NCBI GenBank assembly: GCA_900545455.1
Contig: UQZF01000070.1
Coordinates: forward strand, 1-12,186
DNA length: 12,186 nucleotides
Direction of reading: 5' to 3'
Source of the DNA: an uncultured Eubacteriales bacterium
GTDB lineage: Bacteria > Bacillota > Clostridia > Lachnospirales > Lachnospiraceae
The number at the start of each line of letters is the position of its first letter. Position 1 is the stretch's first letter. The translations under genes were made by a program, and so were the position numbers. Under the pieces are notes generated by a model. The model worked only from the letters and a program-made list of their open reading frames with translations, made no database searches and was not told the origin of the DNA. Of the stretch, positions 1 to 6,290 are shown piece by piece.

Positions 1-607
1 ACGCGACTTCTGGAAGAGATGGCACATATCGCTCACGTCGTGGTTCAGGGAGTATCTCTACTTTCCGCTTGGCGGCAACCGAAAGGGAAAGGCGAGAACC
101 ATGTTCAACCGCTTCTTCGTGTTCCTGTGTACGGGAATATGGCATGGTGCGAATTGGACATTTGTCGTGTGGGGAATCTATCACGGAATCCTGACCATCA
201 TCGAGACCGTTGTCGGCGGGAAGAAGGCTGACAATATGAATAATAGCGTAAAAGATACTAAAACGCCGTTTAGGGTCTTGGGACATATATATACGCTCCT
301 TGCAGTCATAATCGGTTTTGTGATTTTCAGGGCTGACACGATGACACAGGCGGCGGCATTCATAAGAAATATGTTCGCGTTTGGCAGGACGCAGGTCGGA
401 TTCATGACGGCGGCATCGGTTATGAGCCCTCTGTTTGTAATAACAATGGTGATTGCGGCTGTGGCATGCACACCGGTTGTGAAGCTTGTTCCGGAAAATA
501 AGGCGATGCGCACCGTAGGAAGAGTGTGCAGCTTTGTATTGTATCTGTTGTGCATTATGGAGATAGCTGCAGGAAGCTATAACCCATTCATTTATTTCAG
601 ATTCTAG
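1..607 (+). CDS. MBOAT family membrane O-acyltransferase (AlgI/DltB-like), C-terminal part
   Basis: Partial gene: the reading frame is open from base 2, and the N-terminal part lies before the window. The visible 201 residues start in the MBOAT core, with the motif FWKRWHISLTSWFREYLY followed by PLGGNRKGK. Fragment residues 44-50 (TGIWHGA) hold the conserved His (fragment residue 48) that the family uses for acyl transfer. Further membrane segments follow, and the protein ends in YNPFIYFRF, a very common ending for AlgI-like proteins. The ATG at 101 is internal and not the start. Family members move acyl groups, usually acetyl, across the membrane onto an exported polysaccharide or teichoic acid. 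The next gene, 3 bases downstream, is a DHHW/AlgX-like protein, the usual partner of such an acyltransferase. The substrate polymer cannot be told from this window. The family call is firm. Confidence 0.95.
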   Translation, partial: RDFWKRWHISLTSWFREYLYFPLGGNRKGKARTMFNRFFVFLCTGIWHGANWTFVVWGIYHGILTIIETVVGGKKADNMNNSVKDTKTPFRVLGHIYTLLAVIIGFVIFRADTMTQAAAFIRNMFAFGRTQVGFMTAASVMSPLFVITMVIAAVACTPVVKLVPENKAMRTVGRVCSFVLYLLCIMEIAAGSYNPFIYFRF

Positions 608-610
608 GTA

Positions 611-2047
611 ATGGCTATGAAGAAAAAGAAAAATCTGACAAACATCATATATATAGTAATCTTTCTCGCCATAAGTATCGTACCTGTTGTCGCGTTTTCA
701 GATAAGCAGGCGGCAATCGGTAATGAGACGAAGGCGGATAAGCCGAAACTCTCGGACGGGACGGAGCTTACGGCGAACGTGGACGCGTACTTTGCGCAGA
801 ACTTCGGCTTCAGAAACAGGCTCGTCTATGTTCAAAACCTGTTAAAGCAGAAGGTGTTTAAAACCTCGGGGCAGTCCGAGGTCATTGTCGGTGAGGACGG
901 CTGGCTGTTCTACGGCAGAGCACTCGACGATTTTCTCGGGACGAGCGTGCTCAATGAGACAAAGATTGAGCGCATGGGCGCAGTCGTGCGAATGATGCAG
1001 GACTATGTAGAGAGCCGTGGAGGGGAGTTCATATTCTTCTCCGCACCCAACAAGATGTCTGTGTACGGCGAGTATATGCCGTACTATTATATAGAAGCGG
1101 ACGCGCAGGGAAATTATGAGCTCTTGTACAACGAGCTTGTAAATGCGGGTGTGAACACGGTTCAGTTAAAGAATGCCCTGTCGCTCAAAAAGCTTGACGG
1201 CATGCAGCTCTACCACAAGCTCGACTCGCACTGGAACAATTACGGTGCGGCTGTCACCTATGAGGCAGTTGCAGGTAAGCTGGCAGAGGTGTACGGCAAT
1301 GAATTTGCCGGATACACGGACTACAGTGAAATAACATACAGCGTAAAAAACAATTTTTCGGGAGATTTAGAGTCGATGCTGCTTCCGGGCTCGTCTAAGA
1401 AAGATGAACAGGTTGAGTTCGATGCCGAGGAGAAGTTTGAGTACACTAACCGATTCCGCGGTGTGGATGATTTGGTGATAACTACGTCAAATGAGAGTAC
1501 CGCGGTGGATAAGTCGGTGACATTTTTTCGCGATTCGTTCGGAAATGCGCTCTATTGGTTCTTTGCCAACGAGTACACTTCGCTTACAGCGAAGAGAGAG
1601 ATACCGTACAACATCTACCGGGCGGTGGGTGAGTCCGAGCTTGTTGCGGTTGAGCTTGTCGAGAGAAATCTTAAAAATCTTCTTGTGTACACGCCTGTTG
1701 TACCATCGTTAAATCTCGGTCAGGATTATTTTGCGGAAGCTTCTGCGTGCAATGCGGACGGCACGGCGGAGTTAAAGCTTGGCATCACGACGACGGCTGA
1801 TGGGCTTTTGGAGGTTAACGGAAGCTGTGAGGAGCTCGGTGATTACGCGTATATCTATCTCGTCGTTGAGGGAGCGGGAACGTATCAGGTGCTTCCGTCC
1901 GAGGAGGGCGCGGATTTCACTCTTTATCTTGAGGGTGAGGATGCCGATATATTTAAGGCGGATTTTGCAGGAAAAAACTGCTCCTTTGTTGTCAAAAACG
2001 ATGCGGGATATATAAGGATTTCTGTAAATGTCACTTTACAGGACTAG
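611..2047 (+). CDS. DHHW family / AlgX-AlgJ-like SGNH protein, probable polysaccharide O-acetylation partner
   Basis: 478 residues. One N-terminal membrane segment or signal anchor (about residues 11-29, after a KKKK run) puts the rest outside the cell. The SGNH-like core shows FFSAPNKMSVYGEYMP near residues 142-157, LDSHWNNYGA with Asp205 and His207, and FRDSFGNA with Ser309. This matches the Asp-x-His plus later Ser arrangement of AlgX/AlgJ-type acetyltransferases. About 100 residues after residue 380 look like a beta-rich accessory domain. The start may be 611 or 617 (MAMKKKK); the nearby ribosome site is weak and overlaps the stop of the MBOAT gene, which suggests translational coupling. 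The inferred job is to take an acetyl group delivered by the MBOAT protein and place it on a surface glycan. A purely structural role is possible. Confidence 0.88.
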   Translation: MAMKKKKNLTNIIYIVIFLAISIVPVVAFSDKQAAIGNETKADKPKLSDGTELTANVDAYFAQNFGFRNRLVYVQNLLKQKVFKTSGQSEVIVGEDGWLFYGRALDDFLGTSVLNETKIERMGAVVRMMQDYVESRGGEFIFFSAPNKMSVYGEYMPYYYIEADAQGNYELLYNELVNAGVNTVQLKNALSLKKLDGMQLYHKLDSHWNNYGAAVTYEAVAGKLAEVYGNEFAGYTDYSEITYSVKNNFSGDLESMLLPGSSKKDEQVEFDAEEKFEYTNRFRGVDDLVITTSNESTAVDKSVTFFRDSFGNALYWFFANEYTSLTAKREIPYNIYRAVGESELVAVELVERNLKNLLVYTPVVPSLNLGQDYFAEASACNADGTAELKLGITTTADGLLEVNGSCEELGDYAYIYLVVEGAGTYQVLPSEEGADFTLYLEGEDADIFKADFAGKNCSFVVKNDAGYIRISVNVTLQD

Positions 2048-2151
2048 ATTTTTAATGTATATTCATAACTATTAGGAGCCGTGTAAAATTGCTTTGCGCG
2101 AATGTGGTTCTGAACAGTTATAAATACGGTTTTATGGAGGATTATTATAAT
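2048..2151 (+). promoter_or_regulatory. Intergenic gap with possible sigma-A promoter (TTCATA -16 bp- TAAAAT, 2062-2089)
   Basis: This is one of the longest gaps in the window and separates the O-acetylation pair from the lipoprotein genes. TTCATA at 2062-2067 matches the -35 consensus at 4 of 6 bases. After 16 bases, TAAAAT at 2084-2089 matches the -10 consensus at 5 of 6. A second A/T-rich box, TATAAA at 2119-2124, lacks a good -35. No terminator hairpin with a T tract was seen after the preceding stop codon, so read-through from upstream remains possible. The promoter call is a pattern match only. Confidence 0.3.
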
Positions 2152-2631
2152 ATGAAGAAAAGAATACTTACGGCACTTATTCTTATGGCGGTGCTCGTTT
2201 TTACGGGATGCGCCAAGAAGGATAACACGGCGGCATTCGGCTTTAACAACGGGGAGCTTACGCTCACACCCGGAGATAAGTTTAATGCGGAGGCGGACAG
2301 CCTTTCCGAGACAACAGCGTACATGGAGGCGGCAAGCTGTTATTTTGACGGACTCGACAAGGTATTTACCTACGAGGGCTATGAGGTGACAACCTTCCCT
2401 AAGGAGGACGGAGATTATATACAGGATATTAATATTTCGTCCGAGACGATTAAGACCGATAAGGGAATCGGCGTGGGAAGCAGCCTTTCGGATGTGGAGA
2501 ATGCTTACGGTAAGGGTTATACCATATCGGGAAAAATGTACGAGTATTATCAGGATGATACAAAATATATGTATTTCTTTATTTTAAATGATATGGTACA
2601 ATATTACGGATACGGAATGGACGTAAAATAG
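2152..2631 (+). CDS. Small lipoprotein of unknown function
   Basis: 159 residues from the ATG at 2152, chosen because GGAGG (2136-2140) sits at good spacing before it and because it begins a clean lipoprotein signal: MKKR, a hydrophobic stretch, then lipobox FTGC with Cys20. A longer in-frame reading from a TTG at 2089 would place unrelated residues before the signal peptide and is unlikely. The mature part has no catalytic motif that I recognise. The C-terminal half, with GIGVGSSLSDVENAYGKGY followed by a Tyr-rich beta strand pattern, resembles the small two-layer folds of BLIP/SmpA-like lipoproteins; this is only an impression. It is probably anchored on the outer face of the membrane. The next gene also encodes a lipoprotein, 50 bases on. 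Confidence 0.8.
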   Translation: MKKRILTALILMAVLVFTGCAKKDNTAAFGFNNGELTLTPGDKFNAEADSLSETTAYMEAASCYFDGLDKVFTYEGYEVTTFPKEDGDYIQDINISSETIKTDKGIGVGSSLSDVENAYGKGYTISGKMYEYYQDDTKYMYFFILNDMVQYYGYGMDVK

Positions 2632-2642
2632 TCCGTTTTGTA

Positions 2643-2668
2643 AGCCCGGGTGCATTATGCATGGGGCT
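2643..2668 (+). other. Hairpin between two lipoprotein genes
   Basis: AGCCC at 2643-2647 pairs with GGGCT at 2664-2668. Inside, TGC and GCA close an ATTAT loop, with a small mismatch between the two helices. No T tract follows; the ribosome site AGGAGG (2671-2676) of the next gene comes at once. It is therefore not a classical terminator. It could be an mRNA stability or processing element, or chance. Confidence 0.35.
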
Positions 2669-2681
2669 ATAGGAGGAAATT

Positions 2682-3524
2682 ATGAGAAGAACAGGAACAA
2701 AGGCTTCATACATAGTGCTGTTCGTTCTGATTGGCGCACTGTTGACAGCCGGATGCAGTAAGAAGCCCGATGAGGGTGGAGAGATAATTTTGAGCTCGAC
2801 AGCGGAGACGACGACCGTTACGGAAAGTACAAGTGAGCTCGAGACAACAGAGAAGTCAACGGAAGAGACAACAACACCGGAAGAGACAACGACGCCGGAG
2901 GAGACGACGACACCGGAGGAGACCACAACAGCGGCTCCGGAGGTTAAGCCTTGGGACTTACTTAACAATGAGCCCCTCAATCCGACGACATCGGGCTATG
3001 AGGAACTTGACAGGCTTATAGAGAACTATATGGCGATGCTTAAGAACGAGGGAACAATAACGGACGATATGTCCAACTACCAGAAGGTTCACAGCATCTA
3101 TGTATGGTTCATAAAGAGAATCACATATAACAGGGGAATGAATGTCGATGCGGGAAAGTATTCGACATCGGATCCTGCCACGACACCTGAGGAAGTGCTG
3201 TGGGCAACAGATTTGTTCAATACATATCAGGGTTGTTGTTACAATTATTCATCGGCGTTTATGTATATAATGAGATACTTGGGCTACGATGCACATCTGC
3301 TTTCAGGTCAGGTGTCAGCCTACAACGGAGGAACGACACCGCACTGCTGGCTTTATGTGAATCTTGACGGAACAGCGTATACATTTGATCCGGATGTAGA
3401 TATGAATTATTACTGGCGTGGAGTGAAGGAAGGCAGCACCGAGGAAAAGACGGACACACTCTTCTGCCGCAGAATGGATGATATGAGTTATTTCTATACA
3501 ATAGAGAAGTATCATGAGAACTAG
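2682..3524 (+). CDS. Transglutaminase-like domain lipoprotein with Thr/Glu-rich stalk
   Basis: 280 residues, preceded by a strong AGGAGG site (2671-2676). The lipoprotein signal ends in lipobox LTAGC, with Cys25 as lipid anchor. Residues about 38-86 form a Thr/Glu-rich linker with four EETTTP-type repeats, likely a flexible and possibly glycosylated stalk across the wall. The C-terminal domain is of the transglutaminase-like type: GCCYNYSSAF aligns with the family GxCxxYxxAF pattern, so Cys186 is the likely nucleophile. His221 in TPHCWLYV and Asp236 in FDPDVD complete the triad. With all three residues present an active enzyme is plausible, acting as a peptidase or amide-bond transferase on surface peptides; the substrate is unknown. 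A gap of 37 bases leads to proS. Confidence 0.9.
   Translation: MRRTGTKASYIVLFVLIGALLTAGCSKKPDEGGEIILSSTAETTTVTESTSELETTEKSTEETTTPEETTTPEETTTPEETTTAAPEVKPWDLLNNEPLNPTTSGYEELDRLIENYMAMLKNEGTITDDMSNYQKVHSIYVWFIKRITYNRGMNVDAGKYSTSDPATTPEEVLWATDLFNTYQGCCYNYSSAFMYIMRYLGYDAHLLSGQVSAYNGGTTPHCWLYVNLDGTAYTFDPDVDMNYYWRGVKEGSTEEKTDTLFCRRMDDMSYFYTIEKYHEN
2862..2933 (+). repeat. Four in-frame 18-bp tandem repeats encoding EETTTP/A
   Basis: The units are 2862-2879, 2880-2897, 2898-2915 and 2916-2933. Each encodes Glu-Glu-Thr-Thr-Thr-Pro, with the last ending in Ala. The units differ at third codon positions, so the protein sequence is better kept than the DNA. This suggests selection on the stalk rather than a very recent expansion. 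Repeat number could still vary between strains by slippage without a frameshift. Confidence 0.9.
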
Positions 3525-3561
3525 AAACTTTTAAAAGTGAAAATATTTTTGGAGGCTTAAA

Positions 3562-5001
3562 ATGGCAAACGATAAGAAATTAGTAGAAGCAATCACTCCT
3601 ATGGAGGAGGACTTTGCCCAGTGGTACACAGATGTGGTTAAGAAGGCAGAGCTTATGGCATATTCAAGTGTTAAGGGCTGCATGATATTCAAGCCGGCAG
3701 GATATGCAATCTGGGAGAATATCCAGAAGGAGATGGATGCCCGCTTTAAAAAGACAGGCGTTCAGAACGTATATCTTCCTGTATTTATACCTGAGAGCCT
3801 TCTCGAGAGAGAGAAGGACCATGTCGAGGGCTTCGCACCTGAGGTTGCATGGGTGACTCAGGGAGGATTAAATCCTCTTCAGGAGAAGCTCTGTGTAAGG
3901 CCTACATCAGAGACACTCTTCTGTGATTTTTATAAGGATGAGATTCAGTCATACAGAGATCTGCCAAAGGTATATAACCAGTGGTGCAACGTGGTGAGAT
4001 GGGAGAAGGAGACAAGACCTTTCCTCCGTTCAAGAGAGTTCTTATGGCAGGAGGGACACACCGCTCACGCTACAGCCGAGGAGGCTGAGGCAAGAACACA
4101 GCAGATGCTCAACGTATACGCTGATTTCTGCGAGCAGGTTCTCGCAATGCCTGTAATCAAGGGAAGAAAGACCGACAAGGAGAAGTTCGCAGGTGCGGAG
4201 GCTACATACACAATCGAGGCACTCATGCACGACGGCAAGGCCCTCCAGTCAGGAACAAGCCACAACTTCGGAGACGGCTTCGCAAAGGCATTCGGCATCC
4301 AGTACACGGACAAGGACAACACATTAAAGTATGTTCATCAGACCTCTTGGGGTTCAACAACAAGACTTATCGGAGCAATGATAATGGTTCACGGAGACAA
4401 CAGCGGACTTGTTATGCCTCCTAGAATCGCTCCTATTCAGGTAAGAGTAATCCCTGTTGCACAGCACAAGGCAGGAGTTCTTGAGAAGGCGGGCGAGTTA
4501 AGAGACAGACTCGAGGCAGCAGGCTTCAGAGTTGACTTCGACGATTCCGACAAGACACCGGGCTTTAAGTATGCTGAGCAGGAGGTTAAGGGTATCCCAA
4601 CACGTATCGAGATCGGGCCTAAGGATATCGAGAACAATCAGGCAGTCATCGTAAGACGTGACACGAGAGAGAAGTATGTCGTATCTCTCGACACAATCGA
4701 CACAGAGCTTGCCAAGATTCTTGATACAATGCAGTCTGAGATGCTTGAGAGAGCAAGAGCACACCGCGATGCCCATACCTATGATGCACATAATTATGAG
4801 GAGTTCAAGGACATCATCGCCAACAAGCCGGGCTTTGTCAGAGGTATGTGGTGCGGAGAGCAGGCATGTGAGGATAAGATTAAGGAAGAGACAACGGCAA
4901 CCAGCAGATGTATGCCATTTGAGCAGGAGCAGATAAGCGATGTGTGCGTATGCTGCGGCAAGCCTGCCAAGAAGCTTGTATACTGGGGCAAGGCATACTA
5001 A
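3562..5001 (+). CDS. proS: Prolyl-tRNA synthetase, short eukaryote/archaeal-type form
   Basis: 479 residues; class II synthetase that charges tRNA-Pro with proline in the cytoplasm. GGAGG lies about 10 bases before the ATG. Motif 2 covers residues 144-169, with RWEKETRPFLRSREF and then WQEGHTAHA. Motif 3 is near residues 277-290, with HGDNSGLVMPPRIAP. An anticodon-binding domain follows. The C-terminal domain has Cys431, Cys436, Cys462 and Cys465 in a C-x4-C-x25-C-x2-C zinc pattern and ends in WGKAY, a Tyr end typical of this form. The long bacterial form with an inserted editing domain is absent, so this is the short type found in many Clostridia. The 37-base leader has no room for a T-box. 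Codon use differs from the neighbours: Thr is mostly ACA and Arg mostly AGA. Confidence 0.98.
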   Translation: MANDKKLVEAITPMEEDFAQWYTDVVKKAELMAYSSVKGCMIFKPAGYAIWENIQKEMDARFKKTGVQNVYLPVFIPESLLEREKDHVEGFAPEVAWVTQGGLNPLQEKLCVRPTSETLFCDFYKDEIQSYRDLPKVYNQWCNVVRWEKETRPFLRSREFLWQEGHTAHATAEEAEARTQQMLNVYADFCEQVLAMPVIKGRKTDKEKFAGAEATYTIEALMHDGKALQSGTSHNFGDGFAKAFGIQYTDKDNTLKYVHQTSWGSTTRLIGAMIMVHGDNSGLVMPPRIAPIQVRVIPVAQHKAGVLEKAGELRDRLEAAGFRVDFDDSDKTPGFKYAEQEVKGIPTRIEIGPKDIENNQAVIVRRDTREKYVVSLDTIDTELAKILDTMQSEMLERARAHRDAHTYDAHNYEEFKDIIANKPGFVRGMWCGEQACEDKIKEETTATSRCMPFEQEQISDVCVCCGKPAKKLVYWGKAY

Positions 5002-5048
5002 GGCGTACCTTACGATAGGGATATAAAGCTTAGAAAGTAGGTAATACC

Positions 5049-6269
5049 TTGGTTAGAATAGAACTTCCTAAGGATGTGAAATATATAATTGACGTTCTTA
5101 TGAAGAACGGCTATGAGGCTTATGCTGTCGGGGGCTGTGTCCGCGACAGCATACTCGGAAGAGTGCCGGGGGACTGGGATATAACCACCTCGGCTCTTCC
5201 TAATCAGGTAAAGGCACTGTTTAAGAGGACGATAGACACGGGCATTCAGCACGGAACCGTCACGATAATGCTTGGAAAGACGGGCTACGAGGTCACGACC
5301 TACCGCATCGACGGCGACTACGAGGATTCAAGGCATCCTAAGAATGTGGAGTTCACTCCGAACCTTGAGGAGGACTTGAAGCGCCGCGACTTCACGATCA
5401 ATGCGATGGCGTACAATGACGAGCACGGAATCGTGGATATTTTTGACGGAATGTCCGACATTAAGAGCGGTATCATCCGCTGTGTCGGCAGGGCTCATGA
5501 CAGGTTCACGGAGGATGCATTGAGAATACTGAGAGCGGTGAGGTTCTCTGCACAGCTCGGTTTTGAGATAGAGACTGCCACGAGGGAGGCGGCGGGCGAG
5601 CTTGCTCCCACGCTTGTAAAGATAAGCAGGGAGAGGATTCACACGGAGTTAAATAAGCTCCTTTTGTCGGATAATCCGGATTACTTTGCGGTTGTGCACG
5701 AGCTTGGGGTGATGGGAGTAATCATTCCGGAGCTTGCTGTGGCGGACGGAGAGAGCGTTGAGAAGCTCAAGGTGCTTATTAAGAGAACCAAGAGATGTCT
5801 GCCTGAGAGATATGCGGCTCTTTTAAGTGTTATCGGAAAAGATAAGACAAAGGCAGTGCTCAGAGGTCTGAAGCTTGACAATGCCACGATAGCGATGGCG
5901 GTTAAGCTTGTTGAATATCTGAAAATGACACCTGTACACAGCGAGATGCAGGTGAGACATTATATCAATGAGGTGGGAAAAGAGGATGCGCTCAGAGTGC
6001 TTGACTTTAATCTGTCATTCGCATCCGATGAGGAATATAAGGGTTATACGGACATGAGAAATATATGTGTCACGGTCTTAGAGCGAGGCGATTGTACGAG
6101 CTTAAAGGAGCTTAAAATAACGGGAAAGCTTCTCATGGATTCGGGCTTCGAGGCGGGAAAACAGCTCGGCGAGGTGTTAAGTGAGCTTCTTAACGAGGTG
6201 CTTGACAATCCGTCACTCAACGAGACGGAGCATCTGCTTGCGAGAGCGAAGGAGCTTGGGGGACGGTGA
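5049..6269 (+). CDS. cca: CCA-adding tRNA nucleotidyltransferase (class II, bacterial type), TTG start
   Basis: 406 residues. The enzyme adds or repairs the 3' CCA end of tRNAs without a nucleic acid template. The head domain shows AVGGCVRDSILG (residues 26-37), the metal-binding pair Asp42 and Asp44 in GDWDITTSA, and RRDFTINAMAY (from residue 112), which contributes to nucleotide choice and flexible-loop function in this family. EDALRILRAVRFSAQLGF (from residue 155) is the neck motif. Start choice: an in-frame stop at 5031 and no ATG before residue 18 leave TTG at 5049 as the only start that keeps the first helix; a modest GTAGG site lies upstream. I see no clear HD phosphohydrolase motif in the C-terminal half. 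A poly(A) polymerase of the same superfamily is the main alternative. The proS neighbour supports a tRNA role. Confidence 0.93.
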   Translation: MVRIELPKDVKYIIDVLMKNGYEAYAVGGCVRDSILGRVPGDWDITTSALPNQVKALFKRTIDTGIQHGTVTIMLGKTGYEVTTYRIDGDYEDSRHPKNVEFTPNLEEDLKRRDFTINAMAYNDEHGIVDIFDGMSDIKSGIIRCVGRAHDRFTEDALRILRAVRFSAQLGFEIETATREAAGELAPTLVKISRERIHTELNKLLLSDNPDYFAVVHELGVMGVIIPELAVADGESVEKLKVLIKRTKRCLPERYAALLSVIGKDKTKAVLRGLKLDNATIAMAVKLVEYLKMTPVHSEMQVRHYINEVGKEDALRVLDFNLSFASDEEYKGYTDMRNICVTVLERGDCTSLKELKITGKLLMDSGFEAGKQLGEVLSELLNEVLDNPSLNETEHLLARAKELGGR

Positions 6270-6290
6270 TGCAGGTCTGGAGACACCGAC

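Noticed and set aside
19..231. Open frame of 70 codons on the + strand at the window start
   Set aside because: It overlaps the MBOAT gene in another frame, and the MBOAT frame holds the conserved motifs.
2862..2933. Short regular repeats that could suggest a CRISPR-like array
   Set aside because: The units are direct tandem in-frame codons with no spacers; they encode a protein stalk.
2579..2980. Open frame of 133 codons on the - strand with repeated Val-Val-Ser-Ser-Gly units
   Set aside because: It is the antisense of the EETTTP repeats of the transglutaminase lipoprotein, and has no ribosome site or family resemblance.
3525..3561. T-box riboswitch before proS
   Set aside because: The leader has only 37 bases before the start codon and no T-box sequence or terminator hairpin.
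4999..5012. Small hairpin TAAGG-CGTA-CCTTA after proS as a terminator
   Set aside because: The stem has only five pairs and no T tract follows, so termination is unlikely.
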